Source: Devosia sp.
Lineage (GTDB): Bacteria > Pseudomonadota > Alphaproteobacteria > Rhizobiales > Devosiaceae
Length of the DNA stretch: 64,000 bases
Reading direction: 5' to 3'
NCBI GenBank assembly: GCA_016713105.1
Contig: JADJPS010000006.1
Coordinates: 169,532-233,531 of the forward strand
The translations under genes and the position numbers were made by a program. The first letter of the stretch is position 1; each line of letters starts with the position of its first letter. Under the pieces are notes generated by a model, which saw nothing but the letters and a program-made list of their open reading frames with translations, ran no database searches and was not told the DNA's origin. Of this stretch, positions 38,229 through 46,943 are shown in pieces.

Positions 38229-40244
38229 CTAAATATCCAGATCCGTCACGAACGCGGCATTCTCCTGGATGAACTCGAAGCGCGACTCCGGACGGTTGCC
38301 CATCAGGCGGTCGACGGCGTTTCGGGTGTCCTCGAGGTCCTGCTTGATGCGCACCTGCAAGAGTGTGCGGGTGCGCTTGTCCATGGTGGTTTCGCGCAGG
38401 TGCACATAGGGCATTTCGCCGAGGCCCTTGAAGCGGTTGATCTCGGGCTTCTTGCCCTTGAACTCGGCTTCGAGCAGGGCATCGCGGTGGGCGTCGTTCA
38501 TGGCGTAGGCGACCTTGCCGCCATGGCTCAGGCGATAGAGCGGCGGCAGCGCCAGGTAGAGGTGGCCGCCGTCGATGAGCTTGGGCATCTCCTGGAAGAA
38601 GAAGGTCATCAGCAGCGAGGCGATGTGGGCGCCGTCGACATCGGCATCGGTCATCAGGATGATCTTGCCGTAGCGCAGATCGTCCTCGCGGTAGCGGTCG
38701 CGGGTGCCGCAGCCGAGGGCCTGGATCAGGTCGGCGATGGCCTGGCTGGACTGCACCTTGTCGCGCGTGGCGCCGGCGACGTTGAGGATTTTGCCGCGCA
38801 GCGGCAGGATGGCCTGGCTCTGGCGGTCGCGGGCCTGCTTGGCGCTGCCGCCGGCCGAGTCGCCCTCGACGATGAAGATCTCGGCGCCCTGGGCGGCGGT
38901 CTGCGTGCAATCGGCGAGCTTGCCGGGAAGGCGCAGCTTGCGCGTCGCCGACTGCCGGTCGACTTCCTTTTCCTTGCGCCGCCGCAGCCGCTCCTCGGCG
39001 CGCTCGATGGCCCAGTCGAGCAACCTGCCGGCCTGGTTCGGCGAGGCGGTGAGCCAGTGGTCGAAGGCGTCGCGCAGCGCCGTGTCGACGATGCGGGTGG
39101 CCTCGGGGGAAGAGAGCTTGTCCTTGGTCTGGCCGACGAACTCGGGCTCGCGCACGAACACCGAGAGCATGGCCGAGCATTGCACCAGCACGTCCTCGGC
39201 GGTGAGCTGGGCGGCGCGCTTGTTGCCGCTGAGATCGGCGTAGCCGCGCAGGCCGCGCAGCAGCGCGACGCGCAGGCCCTGCTCGTGCGTGCCGCCTTCG
39301 GCGGTGGGGATGGTGTTGCAGTAGGAATTGACGAAGCCGTCGGCGAGGTTCCACGAGATCGCCCACTCGACCGCGCCATGGGTGCCGGGCTTGCCGGCCC
39401 GGCCCGAGAAGATCTCGTCGACGATGCGCGGTTCGCCTTCGATGCGGGCGGCGAGGAAATCCTTGAGGCCGCCGGGGAAGTGGAAGCTGGCGCGCGCCGG
39501 AACGTCGTCGCTGGCGAGGGACTCGTCGCAGCTCCACCTGATCTCGACGCCGCCGAACAGATAGGCCTTGGAGCGGGCCATCCGGAACAGCCGCTGCGCC
39601 GAGAACTCGGCCTTGCCCCCGAAGATTTCCGGGTCCGGGTGGAAGCGCTGCGTCGTGCCGCGCCGGTTCTGGACCTTGCCGACTACCTCGAGCGGGCCGA
39701 GCGGCCGGCCGCGGGAGAAGCTCATGCGATACAGGGTCTGGTCGCGAGCGACCTCGGTGATCAGATCGTCGGAAAGGGCGTTCACCACCGAGACGCCGAC
39801 GCCGTGCAGGCCGCCCGAGGTCTCGTAGGCCTTGCCGTCGAACTTGCCGCCGGCATGCAGGCGGGTCATGACGATCTCGAGGGTGGAGACGCCCGGGAAC
39901 TTCGGGTGGTTCTCGACCGGAATGCCGCGCCCGTTATCGGTGACGGTGAGGAAGCCGTCGGCACCGAAATGCACCTCGATGCGGTTGGCATGGCCGGCAA
40001 TGGCCTCGTCCATGCAATTGTCGATGACCTCGGCGAACAGGTGGTGCAGCGCATTGGTGTCGGTGCCGCCAATATACATGCCGGGACGGCGACGCACCGG
40101 CTCGAGGCCCTCGAGCACTTCGATGTCGGCGGCGGAATAGGAGCTGGCATGCGCAACGCTCGGCGCCGGGTGGGGCGGAGCTTCGGGGCGTGGTGCGCGC
40201 GGCGCAGCCCGTTCCTCCTCGGTGCCGAACAGGTCGATGGCCAT
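38229..40244 (-). CDS. parE: DNA topoisomerase IV subunit B
   Basis: ATPase subunit of topoisomerase IV, which unlinks daughter chromosomes. 671 residues. The GHKL ATPase site has EVIDNCMDEA, DNGRGIPV and HAGGKFDGKAYETSGGLHGVG; the TOPRIM domain has EGDSAGGSAKQARDR and LMTDADVDGAHI. The acidic/Pro-rich N-terminal 40 residues precede the conserved SYSAADIEVLEGLEPVRRRP. The start is ATG 40244 with GGAGAACTC upstream. The partner parC is not in the window. An extremely long antisense-frame extension of the helicase frame overlaps it and is not real. Confidence 0.95.
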   Translation of the reverse strand: MAIDLFGTEEERAAPRAPRPEAPPHPAPSVAHASSYSAADIEVLEGLEPVRRRPGMYIGGTDTNALHHLFAEVIDNCMDEAIAGHANRIEVHFGADGFLTVTDNGRGIPVENHPKFPGVSTLEIVMTRLHAGGKFDGKAYETSGGLHGVGVSVVNALSDDLITEVARDQTLYRMSFSRGRPLGPLEVVGKVQNRRGTTQRFHPDPEIFGGKAEFSAQRLFRMARSKAYLFGGVEIRWSCDESLASDDVPARASFHFPGGLKDFLAARIEGEPRIVDEIFSGRAGKPGTHGAVEWAISWNLADGFVNSYCNTIPTAEGGTHEQGLRVALLRGLRGYADLSGNKRAAQLTAEDVLVQCSAMLSVFVREPEFVGQTKDKLSSPEATRIVDTALRDAFDHWLTASPNQAGRLLDWAIERAEERLRRRKEKEVDRQSATRKLRLPGKLADCTQTAAQGAEIFIVEGDSAGGSAKQARDRQSQAILPLRGKILNVAGATRDKVQSSQAIADLIQALGCGTRDRYREDDLRYGKIILMTDADVDGAHIASLLMTFFFQEMPKLIDGGHLYLALPPLYRLSHGGKVAYAMNDAHRDALLEAEFKGKKPEINRFKGLGEMPYVHLRETTMDKRTRTLLQVRIKQDLEDTRNAVDRLMGNRPESRFEFIQENAAFVTDLDI

Positions 40245-40460
40245 GAGTTCTCCGTCGGGGCAGTCGAATCGTGCCGGCAAGGCTAGCACAGTCGGGGTTG
40301 CGAGCGGCTGAGGTAGGCAGCCGCAGCGGTGCCGTCAATCCGCCCCCGACATGAACGCAGGATGAACGGCGGGTTGTGTCGCGGTTAAGGCCGGACCCGT
40401 CACTGTTCTCGTTCGCTTCGGATCCGGCACCCATAATCCACCTCCAAAAGGAGTCGTCTC

Positions 40461-40919
40461 ATGACCCAGATCCTCTCCAGGCTCAGGCTGTCGGGCCGCG
40501 TTGCGGTGATTGCCATTGCCCTCGGCGCCGCGACGCTCGGCGTGGCCCCGGTACAGGCCCAGTCGGCCCCCTCGTTCAGCTTTCAGCTTGGCATCGGCAA
40601 GGGTGGCGACGTGCAAGCCTTCGGTGGCAGCAAGTCGCGGGGCTTCACCGCTATCAAGTCCTGCCTGAGCAACCGGCAGGTGGAACGCGGGCTCAGGTCC
40701 TTCGGCTTCCGCGACGTCAACGTCGTCCGCAGCATCGGCAAGAACCGCGTGCTGGTGATCGCCGAGCATGGACGCCGGACCTACTCGATGAAGGTCAACA
40801 AGTGCACGGGGGCCGTCTACGACGTTGAGCGGCTGCGTGCGCGGGACCGTTTCCCGGACAGGTGGCGCGACGATGACGGTTTCCCCGGCTTCGGAATGCG
40901 CTTCCAGTTCGGCCACTGA
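40461..40919 (+). CDS. Secreted protein, PepSY-like pair member 1
   Basis: 152 residues with a signal peptide ending GVAPVQAQ. The mature part has a compact region of about 60 residues bounded by two cysteines: CLSNRQVERGLRSFGFRDV and MKVNKCTGAVYDVERLR. This pattern of helix, two strands and a CTG-x-V-x-D turn resembles PepSY-like mini-domains, with a probable disulfide in the periplasm. It is a paralogue of the next gene. An extra 25-residue basic/aromatic tail follows. Function unknown. RBS AAAGGAG lies ahead of the ATG. Confidence 0.75.
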   Translation: MTQILSRLRLSGRVAVIAIALGAATLGVAPVQAQSAPSFSFQLGIGKGGDVQAFGGSKSRGFTAIKSCLSNRQVERGLRSFGFRDVNVVRSIGKNRVLVIAEHGRRTYSMKVNKCTGAVYDVERLRARDRFPDRWRDDDGFPGFGMRFQFGH

Positions 40920-40984
40920 GCGACCGACGGAGACGCGCCCCCGGGCCGGCTCCGTCGCCGACCACATCAGCAAAGGAGAATGCC

Positions 40985-41314
40985 ATGACGCCGTTGTCCA
41001 TCCTGCGTGCAGCCATCCTGGGCGTCGCGCTGGTCGTCTCATCGAGCCTCCCGGCGGTGGCGGCGCCGCTGCAGTTCCAGTTCGGCATCGGAACCGACGG
41101 CTTCGGCTTCCGCCGGCCGCTGATCTGCATCGAGCTCACCGACCACCAGATCCGCGCCGCGGTGCGCGCCCACGGCTATCGCAACATCTACCTCAATGTC
41201 CGCAACGATCGCCGTATTCAGGTGCGGGCGACGCGCGGCGACTGGGTCTACCTGCTGAGGGTCTCGACCTGCACCGGGGCGATCCTCGACCGCGACCGGC
41301 TGCGGCCGGCCTGA
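40985..41314 (+). CDS. Secreted protein, PepSY-like pair member 2
   Basis: 109 residues, signal peptide ending PAVAA. It shares the plan of the preceding gene: CIELTDHQIRAAVRAHGYRN, then VRATRGDWVYLLRVSTCTGA and ILDRDRLR, with the two cysteines and the CTGA turn in the same places. Both share the mature opening FQFGIG / FQLGIG. It lies 65 bases after the first gene and has AAAGGAG upstream, so the two probably form a duplicated operon. A strong terminator follows. Confidence 0.75.
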   Translation: MTPLSILRAAILGVALVVSSSLPAVAAPLQFQFGIGTDGFGFRRPLICIELTDHQIRAAVRAHGYRNIYLNVRNDRRIQVRATRGDWVYLLRVSTCTGAILDRDRLRPA

Positions 41315-41333
41315 TCTCCATGCCGACGGTTCC

Positions 41334-41375
41334 GGGCGCCCGACTGCCCGACGGGCGGACGGGCGCCCTGTTTTG
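41334..41375 (+). terminator. Rho-independent terminator after the secreted pair
   Basis: Arms GGGCGCCCG (41334-41342) and CGGGCGCCC (41360-41368) followed by TGTTTTGGGT. Nine perfect base pairs, G/C only, ending 20-60 bases after the stop of the second secreted gene. Confidence 0.75.
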
Positions 41376-41473
41376 GGTCACGTCGTTCAGACTTCGTTTG
41401 CATCTTCGAAGCACTTTTTTAAGTGCGGCACGCTATCGTCCCCGCCATACGGTCATGTGTCTGGAGTTGCCGT

Positions 41474-41644
41474 ATGAGCGCCCCTTCGAAAGGCCTCGCG
41501 TATCCTGAGGCGGGTTCGAGGACGCAGCACCGATCAGGGTGGCTGCAAGCCGGATTTGAGAGTTTTGCGTACCGGCTTGCCCATCTTGCGCTTCCGCGCG
41601 CCGTGGTCGTCTCCGCCTGCGCGGCCATGTTCTACATCGTCTGA
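41474..41644 (+). CDS. Possible small protein (56 residues)
   Basis: A short frame with a good GGAG site eight bases before the ATG. The C-terminal half (RLAHLALPRAVVVSACAAMFYIV) is a plausible single membrane helix; the start is polar. It lies between the terminator after the secreted pair and the ABC-F gene. Upstream is a small hairpin, GCACTT-TTTT-AAGTGC, at 41411-41426. I do not recognise it and it could be chance. Confidence 0.35.
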   Translation: MSAPSKGLAYPEAGSRTQHRSGWLQAGFESFAYRLAHLALPRAVVVSACAAMFYIV

Positions 41645-41760
41645 GCCCCGCTTGCGGCCTCCGTTCGCCGCGACTATAAAGCGCTGTCCGCCACACCGAG
41701 CAGAGGAGGGTTGCGTGGGCTTTCGCGTCGACCATCACCGCTCTCGTGGCCCTGTTGCGG

Positions 41761-41782
41761 CCCTGCAGCCGACGTTGCAGGG
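41761..41782 (+). promoter_or_regulatory. Hairpin in the leader of the ABC-F gene
   Basis: CCCTGCA and TGCAGGG, perfect 7-base arms with an 8-base loop, about 120 bases before the ABC-F start. ABC-F genes are often controlled by attenuating leaders, but no T-run follows this stem, so the role is open. Confidence 0.3.
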
Positions 41783-41904
41783 CTGACCGAACGGGTCCGG
41801 ACGACATCGTCTCCTCCTTCTGGTCTGCCCAAGCCGGTTCGCGACTTCGCCGAACCCCTTGCCGTTAAGGCGCCCCGGCGCCACATGCACCAGAAGAGAC
41901 GATC

Positions 41905-43431
41905 ATGGGCTCGATCAGCCTCAACCGACTGTCCATCACCGCAAATGTGCCGCTGTTCAGCGAACTGACCCTCGCCGTCGCCGATGGCGATCGCGTCGGC
42001 CTCGTCGCCGGCAACGGCATGGGCAAGACCACCCTGCTGCGCGTCATCGCCGGTCTGGCCGAACCGACTTCCGGCGAGGTCACCCGTTCCCGCGGGCTCA
42101 AGCTCGGCTATGTGGAGCAGGACATTCCGCCGCAGCTGCAGCCGCTGTCGCTGCGGGACGCCGTGCTCGACGCCCTGCCTCCGACCGATCGCGACTCCGA
42201 TGCCTGGAAGGCCGATGTCGTGCTCGATGGTTTCGAGGCACCCTACGAGCTGCGCGAACGCGCCGTGTCGGCCCTGAGCGGCGGCTGGCAGCGGCTCATG
42301 CTGATCGCCCGCATCTGGGTGACGGAGCCGGATGCGCTGCTGATGGACGAGCCGACCAACCACCTCGACCTGGGCAAGCTGTTCCAGCTCGAGCGCTGGC
42401 TCAATCGCGAGGCGCGCAACCTGCCGCTGCTGGTCGCCAGCCACGACCGCGATTTCCTCGATGCGGTGACCAATCGCACGCTGTTCCTGCGCCCGGGCCG
42501 GAGCCGCTACTTCGCCTTGCCCTTCAGCCGTGCCCGCATGGCTCTCGACGAGAGCGACGAAGCCGATGCGGCGCAGTTCGAGCGGGACCTCAAGGAGGCC
42601 GACAAGCTCAGGAAGCAGGCCGCCAAGCTCACCAATATCGGCATCAACTCGGGCAGCGACCTGCTGACGGTGAAGGCCAAGTATCTCAAGGACCGGGCCA
42701 ACAGGATCGAAGACGCCGCGCGGCCCGCGCACAAGGAGAGGACCGGCGAAATCCGCCTCGCCAATCGTGGCACGCATGCGCGGCTATTGGTCGGGATCGA
42801 GAACGTGACGGTGACGACGCCGCCCGGCCAGCCCCTGTTCAGGATCGACAAGCTCCACATTTTCCAGGGCGACCGGGTCGTCCTGCTCGGACGCAACGGC
42901 ACCGGCAAGACGCAACTGGTCAAGCTGATCCGGCGGGCCATCGCGGATGGCGGGGTCGACGGCGTCAGGGTAACGCCGTCCGTGGTGCTCGGCTACAGCG
43001 ACCAGGACATGTCGCAACTGCCGGACAAGGGTTCGCCCGAGAGTTTCATTTCCACCGCGTTCAAGCTGCCCGACGCACGGGTGAAGAGCCTGCTTGCCAC
43101 AGCCGGCTTTGCCATCGAGAAGCAGGACCGGCCGATCGCCAAGTTGAGTCTGGGGCAGCGGGCCCGGCTCGGCCTCCTGGCGCTGCGGTTGACCGAACCC
43201 AATTTCTACCTGATGGACGAACCCACCAACCATGTCGATATCCCGGGGCGCGAGACGCTGGAGGCCGAGATCCTCGAGCACGATGCGAGCGGGGTGCTGG
43301 TGTCGCACGACCGCAGCTTCGTCAGGAACGCAGGCAACCGCTACCTGCTGATCGAGGGGCGCCGCCTGCGGGAGGTGGAAGGCCCGGAGCCGTTCTTCGC
43401 GGCCATGGCGGAAGGCGACGCGGAGGGTTAA
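41905..43431 (+). CDS. ABC-F family ATPase
   Basis: 508-residue soluble protein with two ABC ATPase domains joined by a charged linker (about 215-275), no membrane segment. Domain 1: GNGMGKTT, LSGGWQRLML, ALLMDEPTNHLDL. Domain 2: GRNGTGKTQ, LSLGQRARLGLL, YLMDEPTNHVDI. The signature of the second domain is LSLGQ instead of LSGGQ. ABC-F proteins work on the ribosome, easing translation or protecting it from antibiotics; which applies here cannot be told. Domain 1's MDEPTNHLDLGKLFQLERWL is close to Uup/YheS-like members. Confidence 0.88.
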   Translation: MGSISLNRLSITANVPLFSELTLAVADGDRVGLVAGNGMGKTTLLRVIAGLAEPTSGEVTRSRGLKLGYVEQDIPPQLQPLSLRDAVLDALPPTDRDSDAWKADVVLDGFEAPYELRERAVSALSGGWQRLMLIARIWVTEPDALLMDEPTNHLDLGKLFQLERWLNREARNLPLLVASHDRDFLDAVTNRTLFLRPGRSRYFALPFSRARMALDESDEADAAQFERDLKEADKLRKQAAKLTNIGINSGSDLLTVKAKYLKDRANRIEDAARPAHKERTGEIRLANRGTHARLLVGIENVTVTTPPGQPLFRIDKLHIFQGDRVVLLGRNGTGKTQLVKLIRRAIADGGVDGVRVTPSVVLGYSDQDMSQLPDKGSPESFISTAFKLPDARVKSLLATAGFAIEKQDRPIAKLSLGQRARLGLLALRLTEPNFYLMDEPTNHVDIPGRETLEAEILEHDASGVLVSHDRSFVRNAGNRYLLIEGRRLREVEGPEPFFAAMAEGDAEG

Positions 43432-43445
43432 CGCGGGCTTTCGGG

Positions 43446-44186
43446 ATGAGCGAAAACGCGGTCGCTCGCGTCAACTCCATGATGAGCCCAGCATGCTATC
43501 GTCGTCTCCATTCATCGCCGACGACACTTGCGGATACTGTCGTGACACAATTCGACGAGAGGCAGAACGCCTCTGCACGAAGCGATGTGCGCTTCGTCGG
43601 GGCTCTTATGGGCAAGTACCTGCTTGCCAGCCGGCGCGACCGCGCCGCGTGCGTGCAGGTGTTTGCCTGCCGACTGCAGAGCATCTCTCCCAAGCACCTG
43701 GTGGCCTCCGCGCCGGTCGTCGGCGACCTCGGCGAAGGGATGTCGGCCAGCTTCGAGCCGTTCGGCCTGCTGCGCGGTCGGGTAGAGCGGATGATCGATG
43801 GAGGCTTCGCGGTTGCCATCGACGCCGATCCGGACGACCGGGCGCTGCTGGCCAAGCGCATCGCCTGGTACAAGCGGCGGACCTTCAACGGATTGACCGA
43901 CAAGCGGTCGCACCGGCGGCTGATGCCGCGCGACCCGCGCTCACTGCTGGTGTTCGGCGACGGCAGGGCGCTCGAGTGCCTGATCATCGACATGTCCCGG
44001 TCCGGCGCGGCCGTATCGGCCGACGTGCAGCCGCCGATCGGCACGCCGCTGGCGGTCGGATCCGTGGTGGGTCGCGTGGTGCGCTGGCTGGATGTCGGCT
44101 TTGCGGTGCGATTCGTGGTCGAACAGGACGAAATGACGCTGGAAGACTGTCTGCATCCGGCTCCGCAGGTGCAACTGGAGTGCTGA
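43446..44186 (+). CDS. PilZ-domain protein, tandem copy 1
   Basis: 246 residues. The C-terminal PilZ domain (about 150-235) has KRSHRRLMPRD (the RxxxR c-di-GMP motif region) and LIIDMSRSGAAVSADVQPP (the D/NxSxxG motif). The N-terminal part, from RFVGALMGKYLLASRRD through GRVERMIDGGFAVAID, repeats the same beta-barrel plan and is a degenerate second PilZ. It likely senses cyclic di-GMP; output unknown. Starts further in (43541 region) are possible. It lies 14 bases after the ABC-F stop. Confidence 0.82.
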   Translation: MSENAVARVNSMMSPACYRRLHSSPTTLADTVVTQFDERQNASARSDVRFVGALMGKYLLASRRDRAACVQVFACRLQSISPKHLVASAPVVGDLGEGMSASFEPFGLLRGRVERMIDGGFAVAIDADPDDRALLAKRIAWYKRRTFNGLTDKRSHRRLMPRDPRSLLVFGDGRALECLIIDMSRSGAAVSADVQPPIGTPLAVGSVVGRVVRWLDVGFAVRFVVEQDEMTLEDCLHPAPQVQLEC

Positions 44187-44267
44187 GCAGTACAGCAGTC
44201 CCGTAAACGCCTGATTCACCTGCACTGGTGCAGTATCACGCCGGGATCGGCAGGAATCCGTGGCGGG

Positions 44268-44933
44268 GTGCGGACCGTGGGGACTGGACAGGCGCGGGGC
44301 GAGACCCGCTTCATCGGCGACCTGATGGGCAGCTATGTGCTGGCCAGCCGTGCGCTGCAGCCGGAAGGGCTGACACGACTGGCGTGCCGGGCCCGCAGCA
44401 TCTCGGTGCGCGAGGCGACGATCACCGCGCCGGTCGTGGGGTCGGTGGGCGAGGCACTCACCGTTGCATTCCAGCCCCTGGGCATCCTGCGCGGCGAAAT
44501 CCTGAGGCGCCTCGATTCGGGCTTCATCATGAGCTTCGACGTCGACCCGACGGAGCGCGAGACGCTCGAGGCCCGGATCCAGTGGCTGAAGCGCAAGGCC
44601 CTCAGGGCGGTGCACGAGCGGCGCGAGCACAAGCGCGTGATCCCGCGCGAAACGCGCTCGCGCCTCGTCATCGGCGCCGGCCAGTTCGTCGAGTGCTTCA
44701 TCATGGACATGTCGCGCTCGGGCGCCGCCGTATCGGCGGATTTCAAGCCGCCGGTCGGAACGCTCATCGGCGTCGGCTCCGTGCCGGGGCGAGTGGTCCG
44801 GCATTTCGACTGCGGGTTCGGCGTGCAGTTCGTCGAACTGCAGGAGCTCGAGCATCTCGAGGGGCTGCTGACGCTCAAAACGGGCGAGCACAAGCAGCTT
44901 GCAGCGGAAAAGCTCGGCTTCAGCAACAGCTAG
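44268..44933 (+). CDS. PilZ-domain protein, tandem copy 2
   Basis: 221 residues and clearly a paralogue of the preceding gene: RFIGDLMGSYVLASRAL corresponds to RFVGALMGKYLLASRRD, and FIMDMSRSGAAVSADFKPP to LIIDMSRSGAAVSADVQPP. The c-di-GMP motif is RREHKRVIPRE. Both have the degenerate first barrel followed by a canonical one. GTG start at 44268 or 44277. A gene duplication with retained c-di-GMP motifs suggests two receptors with separate outputs; a GGDEF protein lies 8 kb upstream. Confidence 0.82.
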   Translation: MRTVGTGQARGETRFIGDLMGSYVLASRALQPEGLTRLACRARSISVREATITAPVVGSVGEALTVAFQPLGILRGEILRRLDSGFIMSFDVDPTERETLEARIQWLKRKALRAVHERREHKRVIPRETRSRLVIGAGQFVECFIMDMSRSGAAVSADFKPPVGTLIGVGSVPGRVVRHFDCGFGVQFVELQELEHLEGLLTLKTGEHKQLAAEKLGFSNS

Positions 44934-44950
44934 GATTCCTCGAGGACACC

Positions 44951-45562
44951 TCAGCGGGAGGTCAGGGCGAGCTTTGCTCCCAGGGCCAGGAAAGCCGCGG
45001 CGAACGTCCTCCGCATCCACAGCAGCACTGATGGCCGTCCGATTACGTGGCGGCGGACCGCCGCGGCGAATATGCCGTAGATCGCAAAGACCACGAAGGT
45101 GACGACCATGAAGACGGCGCTCAGCTCCAGCATCCGGGGCAGGGCGTCTGCGTCGCCGGCCGGCACGAACTGTGGCAGGAAGGCGAAAAAGAAGATCGAG
45201 AGCTTCGGATTGAGGATATTGACCAGAATGCCCGAAACGATGACCTGAGCGGTCGAACGCGGTGCGGCGTCGGTTTCGACGGTGAGCGTTCCCTTCTCGC
45301 GCAGTGTCGCCCAGGCCATGTAGATGAGGTAAGCGACACCCAGGTACTTGATGATCTCGAAGGCGAGGGCACTGGTGTAGAGCAGGGCGGCGAGGCCGGT
45401 GATGGCGGCCAGCAGATGCGGCACGATGCCGAGGGTGCAAGCGAAAGCGGCAAGCAGGCTGGCCCGGGCGCCGCGCGACAGGCCGGCAGCCAGCGTGAAC
45501 AGCACGCCGGTGCCGGGCGAGGCGACGATGATCAGCGTGGTGACCAGGTACTCCAATGTCAT
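44951..45562 (-). CDS. LysE/RhtB-family exporter
   Basis: 203 residues, six membrane helices. The family start is VASPGTGVLFTLAAGLSRGARA (helix 1 and loop), and the middle has GVAYLIYMAWATLR and NILNPKLSIFFFAFLPQFV. Members export amino acids or homoserine lactones; substrate unknown. Monocistronic, divergent from the DUF4432 gene. Confidence 0.88.
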   Translation of the reverse strand: MTLEYLVTTLIIVASPGTGVLFTLAAGLSRGARASLLAAFACTLGIVPHLLAAITGLAALLYTSALAFEIIKYLGVAYLIYMAWATLREKGTLTVETDAAPRSTAQVIVSGILVNILNPKLSIFFFAFLPQFVPAGDADALPRMLELSAVFMVVTFVVFAIYGIFAAAVRRHVIGRPSVLLWMRRTFAAAFLALGAKLALTSR

Positions 45563-45665
45563 GCCGGACCTCCGTTTCGACGCGAGCGTAGCAGCGGTTT
45601 GGCGGATGGCAAGGTGTCCGGCAACCGGCTAAGAACCTGTGCCGGAAATGGGAGGATCATCGACG

Positions 45666-46943
45666 ATGGCTACGCAGGTTCAATTCGAGCTGACCGAGGA
45701 GCAGTTCGGACCGGTGGAGCGGCCGCTGGCAATGGCGGGCAGGATCAAGGTCAGCGCCTTCCGCTACGCGACCGGGATTGCAGCGCTGAGGGTCACCAAT
45801 GCGGTCGGCGAGATCGTGGTGCTGCCCTATCATGGCCAGCAGATATGGGACGCCACCTTTCACGGCCGGCGCCTCACCATGGGCTCGGTGTTCGATGCGC
45901 CCGAAGCAAGCGAGGTCTACACGCGCAACTACGGCGCCTTCCTTGTCCATTGCGGCGTGATGGCGATCGGCAACCCGGCACCGGAGGACAGCCATCCGCT
46001 GCATGGCGAAATACCCAATGCCCGCCTGCAGCAGGCGCGACTCAGCTTCGAGGATGGGCCGGAGGGGCCGGTCGTCCGCATCTGGGGCGAACGCCGCGAG
46101 CGGGTGGCGTTCCTGGCCAACTACAGCTTCACGCCGGAGATCGCGCTGGGGGAGGCATCGAGCCGGCTGGAGGTGACCGTCTCGGTGCGCAACCATCGCG
46201 CCACCCCCATGGACCTGATGTACCTGGGACACGTCAACTTCCGCCCGGTGGACGGGGCCCGGATCGTCGACGCAGTTCCGGACAGTCCGTCGCATTTCCG
46301 CGTGCGCCGGCACCTGCCGACCTACGTGCGGGGGGCGGCCGAGTATCGCGCCCTGCTCGACGGATTTGCCGCTGATCCGGCGAGTCACCGCAGCGTGGTG
46401 CCGGGGCGGCTGGTGGCGCCGGAACTCGTCGCCGGCCTCGACTGCGTCGCCGGCCCCGATGGTTGGAGCCACGCACTGCAGGTGTTGCCGGACGGGACGG
46501 CAGACTTCATCAGCCACCGGCCCGAACAGTTGCCCCGGGCGGTGCGCTGGATGACGCGCAACGGCGATGAGGACGCGCTGGGGCTGGTGCTGCCGGCGAC
46601 GGCGGAAGCCGACGGCAAGACCGCCGAAAGCAGGAAGGGCAATGTGATGAGCCTTGCCGGCGGCGCCGAGTGGCGGTGCAAGATGCGTTTCGGCGCGCTG
46701 GACAAGGATGCGGCCGAGCAGATGGCGCGGGAGATCGAGGCGGCTGGGGGGGAGGAGGGCAAGACGTGGAGCGCGGGCAGGCCAGACGGCAGGCTCCCCT
46801 GGTGTGAGAAGGGAGACCAGTCCGGCGGCGGTGCGCGTTTCGGGCTCTTGACGAAATCGAGGGCCAAGCGGCTCAGGTCCTCGCGAATCGCTTCCGGATA
46901 CGGCGGATGGCGGGCAGCACCAGCCTGCCGATCACCGGGATGA
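45666..46943 (+). CDS. DUF4432 (aldose 1-epimerase-like) protein
   Basis: Beta-sandwich protein of the galactose mutarotase-like fold. As read, 425 residues; the conserved body covers about 1-355 with VVLPYHGQQIWDATFHGR, LHGEIPNARLQ and LGHVNFRPVDGARI. These match the carbohydrate-binding cleft, so it probably acts on a sugar derivative. After a run of seven G (46746-46752) the C-terminus turns low-complexity and overlaps the convergent DUF808 gene; one more G there would end it at 46807. Start ATG 45666 has GGGAGGATC upstream. Confidence 0.75.
   Translation: MATQVQFELTEEQFGPVERPLAMAGRIKVSAFRYATGIAALRVTNAVGEIVVLPYHGQQIWDATFHGRRLTMGSVFDAPEASEVYTRNYGAFLVHCGVMAIGNPAPEDSHPLHGEIPNARLQQARLSFEDGPEGPVVRIWGERRERVAFLANYSFTPEIALGEASSRLEVTVSVRNHRATPMDLMYLGHVNFRPVDGARIVDAVPDSPSHFRVRRHLPTYVRGAAEYRALLDGFAADPASHRSVVPGRLVAPELVAGLDCVAGPDGWSHALQVLPDGTADFISHRPEQLPRAVRWMTRNGDEDALGLVLPATAEADGKTAESRKGNVMSLAGGAEWRCKMRFGALDKDAAEQMAREIEAAGGEEGKTWSAGRPDGRLPWCEKGDQSGGGARFGLLTKSRAKRLRSSRIASGYGGWRAAPACRSPG

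Noticed and set aside
37750..39537. N-terminal extension making the helicase frame over 1000 codons long
   Set aside because: It is a shadow of parE on the same strand in another frame; the sequence is Arg/Pro-rich and has no helicase-family similarity.
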